Program-made: the position numbers and the translations under genes | The notes under the pieces: model-generated | Databases searched by the model: none | What the model saw: the letters and a program-made list of their open reading frames with translations, nothing else | Told to the model about the DNA's origin: nothing | Assembly (NCBI GenBank): GCA_947589475.1 | Contig: CANQBO010000016.1 | Location: forward strand, 1 to 46,205 | Direction of reading: 5' to 3' | From: an uncultured Clostridia bacterium | GTDB taxonomy: Bacteria; Bacillota; Clostridia; Christensenellales; CAG-917 | DNA: 46,205 nt | Shown here: piece after piece, positions 1-7,074 of the stretch | Numbering within the stretch: the stretch's first letter is position 1 | Layout of the letters: each line of letters starts with the position of its first letter

Positions 1-86
1 TTTAAAAAATGCCTCAACAATGAATTGTCGGCGATATTTTTTTGTTTTGTAAAAGATTAAGCCAGTGAAATACTTTGCATAGATGA

Positions 87-115
87 TTGACAAACCCTAT
101 TTAATAGGGTATTAT
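87..115 (+). promoter_or_regulatory. Promoter of the toxin-antitoxin operon with palindromic operator in the spacer
   Basis: TTGACA (87-92), a 17-bp spacer and TATTAT (110-115) form a near-consensus sigma-A promoter 30 bp ahead of the toxin start at 145. The spacer is almost entirely a perfect inverted repeat, ACCCTATT (94-101), one central T, AATAGGGT (103-110). An operator in this position would let a bound repressor exclude RNA polymerase; antitoxins of the HigA type autorepress in this way, so the downstream HTH protein is the likely ligand (inference). Confidence 0.8.
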
Positions 116-144
116 ATTTATGATCAAAAAAATTGGAAAATGAT

Positions 145-492
145 ATGACACGTACATTTATAGAATTGCCATTGTTCAGAAGCAAGTGGTCAGATTTGGG
201 GCTTAATGATAATGATTTGAAAAGATTGCAGGAGCAATTGCTTGAAGATCCCAAAGTTGGTGCCGTCATGAGAGGCACGGGCGGTGTACGCAAGATGAGA
301 TTTGCATTTGAACATAGAGGCAAGAGCGGCAGCGTAAGGGTGATATATGTTGACTTCGAAGTGTACGAGAAAATATATCTTATCACAGCATATACTAAGA
401 GTGAAAAGGATAATCTGAGCGATAGCGAGCGCAATGAGATACACGGATTGATAGATATACTCAAAGAGCAATTGGACGATAATAATAAATAA
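145..492 (+). CDS. RelE/HigB-family toxin of a type II toxin-antitoxin pair
   Basis: A 115-aa basic/acidic small protein whose pattern (FxxxWxxLGLxxxDLxxLQ near the N-terminus, then GAVMRGTGGVRKMRFA, GSVRVIYVDF and a C-terminal YLITAYTKSEKDNLS) is that of RelE/HigB2-like ribosome-dependent mRNA interferases. I chose ATG 145 because GGAAA at 135-139 lies five bases upstream; a TTG at 133 in the same frame would add four residues. The gene lies directly in front of its partner (13 nt gap), in the toxin-first order typical of hig systems. The toxin would cleave mRNA in the ribosomal A site; that function is inferred from family, not seen. Confidence 0.82.
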   Translation: MTRTFIELPLFRSKWSDLGLNDNDLKRLQEQLLEDPKVGAVMRGTGGVRKMRFAFEHRGKSGSVRVIYVDFEVYEKIYLITAYTKSEKDNLSDSERNEIHGLIDILKEQLDDNNK

Positions 493-504
493 GGAGGCAG
501 ACAT

Positions 505-816
505 ATGGGCGTTTATGATGATATAAAATTAGGACTTGAGCAAGCTATAGAATATGAGAAGGGCACTTTGAAAGCGAGAAAAACAAAGATGTCCATTACT
601 CCCGTTGCCAAATTTTCCGCTCAAGAGATAAAGGATATACGCCATAAAACAGGGCTGTCGCAGGCGATGTTTGCAAAATATATGGGCGTATCTGTCAAGA
701 CAGTCGAGGCGTGGGAAGCAGGGCGCAATCATCCCGACGGCGCGGCATCTAGATTGCTGTCGCTTACAAAAGCAAATTCATCCTTTCCGATAACTTCGGG
801 AATAATTACGGTGTAA
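505..816 (+). CDS. HigA-like antitoxin, XRE-family HTH protein
   Basis: A 103-aa protein with one helix-turn-helix (about residues 37-90: FSAQEIKDIRHKTGLSQ, then MFAKYMGVSVKTVEAWEAG, then a proline/GAASRLL end), the organisation of HigA/NadS antitoxins that follow RelE-type toxins. It should neutralise the upstream toxin and bind the palindrome inside the operon promoter. AAGGAGG overlaps the toxin stop codon and sets the start. The pair is the only complete cargo of the accessory patch at the left end of the window. Family assignment is firm; the operator link is inference. Confidence 0.85.
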   Translation: MGVYDDIKLGLEQAIEYEKGTLKARKTKMSITPVAKFSAQEIKDIRHKTGLSQAMFAKYMGVSVKTVEAWEAGRNHPDGAASRLLSLTKANSSFPITSGIITV

Positions 817-818
817 AA

Positions 819-854
819 ACATCCCTCGGATGAGCTGTCCGAGGGGTGTTTTTT
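819..854 (+). terminator. Rho-independent terminator of the toxin-antitoxin operon
   Basis: Twelve-base arms (819-830 and 838-849, one G-T pair) around a 7-nt loop, followed by a run of T (849-854), begin three bases after the antitoxin stop codon. Confidence 0.85.
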
Positions 855-855
855 A

Positions 856-1290
856 TCACTTTTCTTTGAAATTTATCTGACCTTCTTTGATGTTGTTCTT
901 ATTAAGTTTTCTATCTAAAACTGTATCAATTTTGCCAGAGTCGCTCTTTTCATAGGTGCAAATTAAAGTGATACCTAATTTTTCATAAATAGGCATTTTG
1001 AATTTTTTTGTCTTGGTATATTGTATGTTATTTTCATTATAGCCCCAGTGTTCTATATACATATGTTTGTTTTCACCAAGATAGTTTGGAAGAAAAAAGT
1101 CAGGATGTAAAACCTCATTTTCTTCAGCTCCATATGGAAGTTCGCGTTCATAAGCATGTCTTATGTCGTGTTCAAAAAGATAATTGTCTATTTCTCGCTC
1201 AGACTTACTTTTAACAACATGTCCATCCTTACATGTATACCTACCTTCATAATCTTCATCTAAAAGCTCAAATTCTGTACAATTTTTGTT
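856..1290 (-). pseudogene. 5'-truncated PD-(D/E)XK nuclease-like domain
   Basis: An open frame of 144 codons with no ATG before residue 77 and an in-frame TGA at 1291-1293. It reads as a compact nuclease module: KDGHVVKSKSEREID (E-containing helix), HAYERELPYG, HPDFFLP and MYIEHWGYNENN, followed by IYEKLGITLI. The E...PDF...IEHWG order matches the restriction-like nuclease fold that ends several helicase-type and phage proteins. The upstream part of the parent gene is missing, and a plus-strand sequence of different character begins at the break, so I read this as a remnant left by a DNA rearrangement. The parent family is not identified. Confidence 0.55.
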
Positions 1291-1476
1291 TCAAAAGCGG
1301 ATATATAATTATATTGCTTTTGACGATTTTAATTGTTATGCTGTTGGTATTTTTGCTGTTCATGTCTATAAATTGATGAAGCTGTTAATGCTGATATTGA
1401 TCGTTCAAGGACAATGATCGAGATTGATGGAATGTTATTTCCAAAGGACGACAATATGTCTAATGCGCATTTTTAA
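1289..1476 (+). other. Possible decayed coding remnant upstream of rep
   Basis: Two plus-strand frames abut here: one open from about 1289 through VGIFAVHVYK, the other from 1372 to a TAA at 1474-1476 (DEAVNADIDRSRTM, then IEIDGMLFPKDDN). Adding one A to the AAA at about 1370-1372 would join them into a single ~60-aa C-terminus. I do not recognise the protein. It may be the gene preceding rep on the same mobile element, damaged like rep itself. Confidence 0.25.
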
Positions 1477-1481
1477 GCAAT

Positions 1482-2361
1482 ATGGGAAATAGTGCAAGGC
1501 AGAGTATAGATACATTTTGGGGATATGCGCTCAGCAATAAATGGGATTACTTCATTACGCTCACTTGCGATCCTAAAAAAGTTAATCGTTATAATTATAA
1601 TGATGTAGAGAGTATTTGGAGAGTATGTAGACAACGTATGCAACGTTTTGATAAAGATGTTCGTATTCTACTTATTCCGGAACAACACAAAGATGGAGCT
1701 TGGCATTATCATGGGCTTGTGGCTATGGAAAAACAGTTCACGTTGAGGCTTCATATGATTGATGGCAAACAACAGTACTCGGCGACGGGTGCGCCGTTGT
1801 TCGAGTTTCCGTTTTTGGGATTTCGGAATTGCAAGCTGTGCAATCATCTCGTCTTCTGAATATGTGTTCAAAGGGGAACAGCTTGCAGAGGCGACATACG
1901 AAAACGGAAACGTGAGGACAACATCTCAAAGGCGCGTCGTCGCGTATCTGAGTAAGTATATGGGGAAGGAGTTCGGACAGCTCGGCTACAACAAAAAGCA
2001 TTTTTATAGGACGAGGAATGTCGTCGCAAAGCAAAAGACCGTTGATAACATCTCTGCGCAGGAGCTTCTTGAGCAATTCGGCGCGCAAATCGAGAAACTT
2101 CGGGAAGGGGAAGAACCGTATGAAGTGACTATGTCCGAGGACAGTGAATTTTATATGTACAAGCAGGATAGACGAAGGATAATATTTCGGACAAAGTCCG
2201 AGACGCATGACGAGCATGATGTGTTGGGAGTGTTGCTGCTTGCCACCGGTGGAATGACGTATCGGCCGCTTGAAGAGCTTGAAGCTATGACGGCTTCGGG
2301 TGCCGCGGAGCTCATCGGCGAGAATTGCCAATACAAATATTTCAGAGAGGTCGTGAAATGA
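1482..2361 (+). pseudogene. Frameshifted rolling-circle replication initiator (HUH endonuclease)
   Basis: The first frame (1482-1859) gives WDYFITLTCDPKKV, then LLIPEQHKDGAWHYHGL: the conserved strand of REP_ORF2/G2P-type Rep proteins followed by the H-hydrophobe-H metal site (HYH). The second frame (up to 2361) continues with RRVVAYLSKYMGKEFG, the YxxKY-like helix expected to carry the catalytic tyrosine, and HFYRTRN. The two join if one T is removed from the TTTTT at 1812-1816, giving ...FPFWDFG. The joined product is about 292 aa, a normal size for small plasmid or phage Reps. No ribosome binding site is visible before 1482. Either a real inactivating mutation or a homopolymer sequencing error. 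Confidence 0.75.
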
Positions 2362-2717
2362 GATGGGAAAATTTCAAAAATTTTCGGCGGGGAAAGGCAA
2401 AATTTTTAAAGTTTTGCATCCATGCAACTATGCGTAAAACACGAGTTTTACGCATAGAAAGCGGCAAATATACTAATAAACAGTAAGATTTGTGATAAAT
2501 TTGATTTTGCACATGTGTTCATTTATTTAATATGTAATTTGTAAGTTTTATAATTTTCGAGACTTTGGCACGTTTTAGATCGTATTTATCGGGATCAATG
2601 GCGAATGGTCGATATTCGGCGAAATTATCCATATGGCGCGGTCAATTAAAGCTTATATGCACACATCGGAAATCAAATATATTTTTCCGCTTGTCGATAT
2701 TCGGCTTTTGCGACTGC
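2362..2717. other. Gene-free AT-rich stretch after rep
   Basis: No convincing gene. It holds the perfect hairpin at 2428-2457 and two copies of GTCGATATTCGGC (2608-2620 and 2693-2705). A plus-strand open frame here overlaps the 3' end of the PLP-enzyme gene and looks spurious. Confidence 0.6.
2428..2457. repeat. Perfect inverted repeat, 13-bp arms
   Basis: CTATGCGTAAAAC (2428-2440), ACGA loop, GTTTTACGCATAG (2445-2457). It lies 67 bp after the broken rep gene and is not followed by a T-run on either strand, so a terminator is unlikely. A replication or transfer origin hairpin of the lost element is a reasonable reading but is inference. Confidence 0.7.
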
Positions 2718-3962
2718 TTACAGTTTGAGAGTCGTGAGCGTATGCTCAAGCGCGATCTCGGCATGTTCAAAAGTCAAGCCGCCTTGCAGATACACCATAT
2801 ACGGAGGCTTGAGCGGTCCGTCGGCGCTTAGCTCTATGGACGAGCCTTGCACAAATGCGCCTGCCGCCATAATGACTTGATCTTGATAGCCCGGCATGTC
2901 CCACGGGAGCGGCTTGACATTGCTGTCTATCGGCGAACATTCCTGTATCGCTCCGCAGAAGTCGATGAGCCGCTCGGCTGAGCCTAGTTTGATGCTTGTG
3001 ACGATGTCATATGGCGTCATATTGCCGCATGGAAGCGTCTCAAAACCGAGTTTTTCATAGGTTTTCGCGAATAAAAGACAACTTTTCAGTGCATTTTTTG
3101 TGACGGTCGGCGCCAAAAACAGCCCTTGATAATACGGCAAATAACCATGTGCGTACGAGCCTTCCTCCATGCCGAGAGACGGCGCGGTCAAGCGATATGC
3201 GGCAAGCTGTACAAGGTCGGCTTTGCCCGCGATATAGCCGCCCGTGGGCGCTATTCCGCCTCCTATATTCTTGATGAGCGAGCCTGCCATGAGGTCCGCG
3301 CCAACTTCCGTAGGTTCCGTTTCCTGCACGAATTCGCCGTAGCAATTGTCGATAAGCACGAGCGTTTCGGGGCTGAGCGATTTGACAAACTTGATAAGTT
3401 CCGCAATTTGGGTCACGGAGATCGCCTGTCTTAGGCTGTAGCCGCGACTGCGCGCCGCGAATATCGCTTTAACTTTGCGAGTTGCGAGCAGTTTTGAAAT
3501 GGCGTCAAAGTCGAACATCGGCGTGAGATCGTCGGATATTTTAAGCTCGACGCAGTCGAAATCCACTCCGAAATCTTTGAGAGAGCCTTTCCCGTCCGCG
3601 GAAATGACGTCGGTGAGCGTATCGTACGGTTTTCCCGAGACGCTCACGAGCAAGTCGCCCGGTCGCAACACCCCGAACAGCATGAGCGTGAGCGCGTGTG
3701 TGCCCGAAACTATTGTCGGAGACACTATAGCCGCTTCCGCGCCGAATATATCCGCATACAGCGCGCATAGCGTATCTCTGCCTATATCGTCGTAGCCGTA
3801 GCCCGTCGTGCCGACAAGATGCCGCGCCTGGACCCCATGCCGCCTGAATGCGTCGAGCACTTTGCGCTGTCCCATAAGCGCTATGTTGTCCAGCCTGTCG
3901 AATTGTTGTTTGAGCGCGGTCTTGCTTTCATTTATAATTTTACGCGCGGATGTGATGTCCAT
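2718..3962 (-). CDS. ynbB: YnbB/methionine gamma-lyase-like PLP enzyme
   Basis: A 414-aa fold-type I PLP protein of the family once called aluminium resistance protein. Visible marks: GTTGYGYDDIGRD (51-63), the acidic residue of VLIDNCYGE (D205) and the Schiff-base lysine in AGSLIKNIGGG (K231), then GGYIAG and the conserved ALGMEEGSYAHG-like segment. The family is related to cystathionine/methionine gamma-lyases; its physiological substrate is not settled. Start at 3962 is backed by AAGGA nine bases upstream. It follows miaA as ynbB does in Bacillus, but a separate promoter overlaps the miaA stop. Confidence 0.85.
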   Translation of the reverse strand: MDITSARKIINESKTALKQQFDRLDNIALMGQRKVLDAFRRHGVQARHLVGTTGYGYDDIGRDTLCALYADIFGAEAAIVSPTIVSGTHALTLMLFGVLRPGDLLVSVSGKPYDTLTDVISADGKGSLKDFGVDFDCVELKISDDLTPMFDFDAISKLLATRKVKAIFAARSRGYSLRQAISVTQIAELIKFVKSLSPETLVLIDNCYGEFVQETEPTEVGADLMAGSLIKNIGGGIAPTGGYIAGKADLVQLAAYRLTAPSLGMEEGSYAHGYLPYYQGLFLAPTVTKNALKSCLLFAKTYEKLGFETLPCGNMTPYDIVTSIKLGSAERLIDFCGAIQECSPIDSNVKPLPWDMPGYQDQVIMAAGAFVQGSSIELSADGPLKPPYMVYLQGGLTFEHAEIALEHTLTTLKL

Positions 3963-4026
3963 ATATTCTTTATTCCTTATAGATTTATATATTTATTCTA
4001 CATTTATGATATAAAATATTTTATGC

Positions 4027-4056
4027 ATTATAGATTATAATTGCATAAAGTTTCAA
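4027..4056 (-). promoter_or_regulatory. Predicted promoter of ynbB
   Basis: Reading the minus strand: TTGAAA (4056-4051), 18-bp spacer, TATAAT (4032-4027). The -35 box overlaps the miaA stop codon (4053-4055), so ynbB can be transcribed independently of the mut-mia genes. No terminator separates the two genes. Confidence 0.55.
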
Positions 4057-4997
4057 CTTTTATTGTATACAACATTTTCCGCATATTCAAGCGCGCCGTT
4101 CAAGTCGCTTATGTCGAACCACTTGACAAATTTATATCGCCTGAACCATGTGAGCTGGCGCTTGGCATAATTGCGCGTATGCTGTTTTATAAGTTGCTTT
4201 ATTTGCTGCAAAGAAGCGCTATTCGGTACTTTTTTTCCGTCTATGATGTCAAATTGCAGCTGTTTGAACTCCTTATATCCTATCGCTTGCATGCTTTGGT
4301 AGTCAAAATTACCGACGCTCAGGACCTCATCTGAAAGTCCTTCGTCAAACATTCTGTCGACCCGCTCGTTTATGCGTTTATACAGCAATTCTCTGTCGCA
4401 AGTCAAGCCTATCATCGTCACGCTTTGAGGATCTTTATGCATTTTATCGCCGCTTTTCGACATAGGTTTGCCTGTTGTGAGCACTATTTCCAGTGCGCGA
4501 ACGACGCGTTTTACGTCGTTTACATTCAGCCTGTTTGCGCTCTCTTCATCGAAAAATTCAAGCATATTATGGAGGGCTTGCGCGCCGTTGAGCGCACAAA
4601 AATACGCCAAATAATCGCGCAACTCATCGTTTTTGAGAGTCCCCGCAAAGCTCATCGGAAATATGAGCGCCTCAAAATACAGTCCCGTGCCGCCAACTAC
4701 GATCGGGAGTTTGCCCGCTTCCTGCGCGTTTTCTATCTCTATTCTAGCAAGGCGCGCATACTCCGCAACCGAAAACTCTTCGTCGACGTTGACAATGTCG
4801 ATCATCTTATGGGGGATCTCGCGCATGACTGCTTTTGAGACTTTCGCGGTACCGATATCAAGCCCCCTATAGATTTGCATGCTGTCGGCGGATATGACGA
4901 CGCCGTCAAACTTCTCGGCAAGTTTCAAGGCGAGTTCGGACTTCCCTGTCGCGGTCGGTCCCACAATGTATATAGGCTGTAAATTTTTACTGTACAT
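4053..4997 (-). CDS. miaA: tRNA dimethylallyltransferase MiaA
   Basis: A 314-aa full-length MiaA. The P-loop GPTATGKS is at 13-20, followed by ISADSMQIYRGLDIGTAK (substrate and tRNA-binding loop), VVGGTGLY and NDVKRVVRALE. It transfers a dimethylallyl group to N6 of A37 in tRNAs reading UNN codons; MiaB, encoded at the head of the same gene cluster, then adds the 2-methylthio group. It lies 42 bp after mutL on the same strand. No clear Shine-Dalgarno sequence precedes the ATG at 4997, which hints at translation by coupling or a weak start. Confidence 0.95.
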   Translation of the reverse strand: MYSKNLQPIYIVGPTATGKSELALKLAEKFDGVVISADSMQIYRGLDIGTAKVSKAVMREIPHKMIDIVNVDEEFSVAEYARLARIEIENAQEAGKLPIVVGGTGLYFEALIFPMSFAGTLKNDELRDYLAYFCALNGAQALHNMLEFFDEESANRLNVNDVKRVVRALEIVLTTGKPMSKSGDKMHKDPQSVTMIGLTCDRELLYKRINERVDRMFDEGLSDEVLSVGNFDYQSMQAIGYKEFKQLQFDIIDGKKVPNSASLQQIKQLIKQHTRNYAKRQLTWFRRYKFVKWFDISDLNGALEYAENVVYNKS

Positions 4998-5039
4998 AAT
5001 GATGAGTATTCTATTTTATGCTATTTTTTATAAAACTTT

Positions 5040-6959
5040 TTAAACAATTCGCTTGAAAAGCTTTTCAAGGTCTGTTTTAGTCAAAGTTATGACGGCGGGT
5101 CTGCCATGCGGACACTTTTCGGGAAGTTGTCCGTCGGCGGACGTGAGCGTAGCAAGAACGCGCTCTATCTGCGCCCTGTTTAGGTTTTCCCCTCCCTTGA
5201 TTGCCGCTTTGCACGCTTGCTGAGCGAGCTTGTCTCGCATAATATCCGCAAGAGAGACGCTTTCTGCTATGTCCTCTGAGAGTATCCCCGAGAAAAAGTC
5301 TCGCAAATTGAGGTGCGACACAGGTTCAGGTACGCCCTCTATGACATAGTGCGCGCCCTCTGAAACTATATCGAAACCTATCTCTTTGAGCGGCTCGAGG
5401 ATCGCCTCCAAACGTTCCGTTTCCTCCCCCGTGAGGTTGAGTTTGTACGGCACGAGTAGCTGCTGAGTGTATTCGGGCACAGTGCGCTCGCGAATTTTGT
5501 CGTATAGTATGCGCTCGTGCGCCGCGTGCTGATCGATTATGTAGACGACGTCGTCCCGCTCCACGACGAGATAAGTCGCAAACAGTTGCCCCACGATCTT
5601 GCCGTCGAAAGAAGGCTCTTCATCCGCATTTTCGTATTTTTCCGACGTGGCAGAATAGTCGCTGTTTGCAAAGTCCCCGCGGGAAGCGGTTTCGTATTCG
5701 TCTTCCGACTCGTGTTTTTGGACATCAGAACCAAAAACGACATCATATACATCGTCCGATCCGTAACTTGTCCCGCCGTAGTCAGAGGCGTAGCGGTGCG
5801 AGCCGAAGCTGTCGAATGCGGGGATCGCGCTATCTTTGAACGTACGCTTTGGCGGAGTCGTAAAATAGCGAGAGTCTATGCGAGGCTGAACGATTTGCGG
5901 CGGAGCGTCTTTTGGCGCACTTCCCTCGATGTCCTGCGCGTTTAAGGCTTCGACAGGCGCGTTTTTGTTTCCGGAATTTCCGTGCACGGCGTCATAGACA
6001 GCGTGATAAACTGCCCCGAATACGTCCTGTCTGTTTGCAAAGCGCACCTCCGTCTTTGACGGATGTACGTTGACGTCCACTTGGTCGAAAGGCAAGAGGA
6101 TATTGAGCACAAACACGGGAAAGTTGCGCTTCATCAGAAGGTCTCCGTACGCTTTTTCGGCGGCGCTTTGAACGGTGACGTCCTCGACCGCCCGTCCGTT
6201 GACGATCATTGTCTGGCAAGCGCGCGTCGCCTTTGAATTTTCGGGAGCGGATACAAAACCCGTCACCCTTATCCCGTTTCTTTGTCCGTTCACTTCGATG
6301 AGTCCGTCCGCCAACTTCGCCCCGTACACCGCCGTGACCGCGTCGAAAAGCGAGCCGCCGCTGTGGAAGAGCAAACTCTTGTCGTCCGCATAGAGCGATA
6401 TGGACAGTTCGGGATTTGCGAGGACGAGCTTGCGCACTGTCTCTTCTATGTATTTTTGCTCCAAAGACGGTTTTTTGAGGAATTTCAAGCGTGCGGGCGT
6501 ATTGAAAAACAGGTTTTCTACGCAAATTACTGTTCCGACGTTCGCGCTTGCCGCGCCCTCATAGGTCACTTTGCCGCCGCTCAGCGTTATTTTTGCGCCC
6601 ATGTCCGCTCCGCGTTGAGCGGATGTCAGCGTGACTTCGCTTACCGAGGCTATGGACGCAAGCGCCTCCCCTCTGAAGCCGAGCGTGGACAGACTGTCAA
6701 GATCGGTTATTTTGTTTATTTTGCTTGTCGCGTGCGGCAAAAACGCAGCGCGCATATCGTCTTTTGATATGCCGACGCCGTTGTCGCTCACCTCGATGAG
6801 GCGCGTGCCGCCCTCCCGCACAGATATGTCAATGACGGTCGCACCCGCGTCGATAGAGTTTTCCACGAGTTCCTTGACGACGGAAGCGGGCCTCTCGACT
6901 ACTTCTCCCGCGGCGAGCATATTGAATACGGACGCGTCAAGTATATTGATCTTTCCCAT
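5040..6959 (-). CDS. mutL: DNA mismatch repair protein MutL, endonuclease type
   Basis: About 639 aa. The N-terminal GHKL ATPase shows ELVENSIDAG, DNGVGI, HATSKI and GFRGEALASI. A ~130-residue acidic, poorly conserved linker follows, and the C-terminal dimerisation domain carries DQHAAHERILYD and the CPHGRP zinc-site motif, marking the nicking MutL found in bacteria without MutH. I start at ATG 6959 because AAGGA is nine bases upstream; an ATG two codons earlier (6965) sits too close to it. It follows mutS after 109-115 bp that contain a near-perfect palindrome with a LexA-like core. Confidence 0.96.
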   Translation of the reverse strand: MGKINILDASVFNMLAAGEVVERPASVVKELVENSIDAGATVIDISVREGGTRLIEVSDNGVGISKDDMRAAFLPHATSKINKITDLDSLSTLGFRGEALASIASVSEVTLTSAQRGADMGAKITLSGGKVTYEGAASANVGTVICVENLFFNTPARLKFLKKPSLEQKYIEETVRKLVLANPELSISLYADDKSLLFHSGGSLFDAVTAVYGAKLADGLIEVNGQRNGIRVTGFVSAPENSKATRACQTMIVNGRAVEDVTVQSAAEKAYGDLLMKRNFPVFVLNILLPFDQVDVNVHPSKTEVRFANRQDVFGAVYHAVYDAVHGNSGNKNAPVEALNAQDIEGSAPKDAPPQIVQPRIDSRYFTTPPKRTFKDSAIPAFDSFGSHRYASDYGGTSYGSDDVYDVVFGSDVQKHESEDEYETASRGDFANSDYSATSEKYENADEEPSFDGKIVGQLFATYLVVERDDVVYIIDQHAAHERILYDKIRERTVPEYTQQLLVPYKLNLTGEETERLEAILEPLKEIGFDIVSEGAHYVIEGVPEPVSHLNLRDFFSGILSEDIAESVSLADIMRDKLAQQACKAAIKGGENLNRAQIERVLATLTSADGQLPEKCPHGRPAVITLTKTDLEKLFKRIV

Positions 6960-7029
6960 AGTCATGCTTCCTTTGCCGTTTTTTGTACGGTTTGTCCGAA
7001 ATTATCCTATCTTTTACGGTTTTCAGACG

Positions 7030-7055
7030 AGATAATGAACACTTGTTCATTATCT
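7030..7055. promoter_or_regulatory. Palindrome with LexA-like core between mutS and mutL
   Basis: Perfect 12-bp arms AGATAATGAACA and TGTTCATTATCT around a CT centre. The core GAAC-ACTT-GTTC (7037-7048) matches the GAAC-N4-GTTC layout of Gram-positive LexA boxes. It lies about 80 bp upstream of mutL and starts about 20 nt after the mutS stop. No T-run follows on either strand, so it is not an ordinary terminator. Confidence 0.45.
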
Positions 7056-7074
7056 TAAGCCATTTGAAAGTTTT

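Noticed and set aside
1293..1321. A true dif site for Xer-mediated phage integration
   Set aside because: Length fits, but the conserved TTATGTTAA-like arm is absent; kept only as a low-interest palindrome.
2565..2831. Plus-strand 88-aa frame after the rep remnant
   Set aside because: Overlaps the 3' end of the PLP-enzyme gene on the other strand, has no ribosome binding site and no recognisable features.
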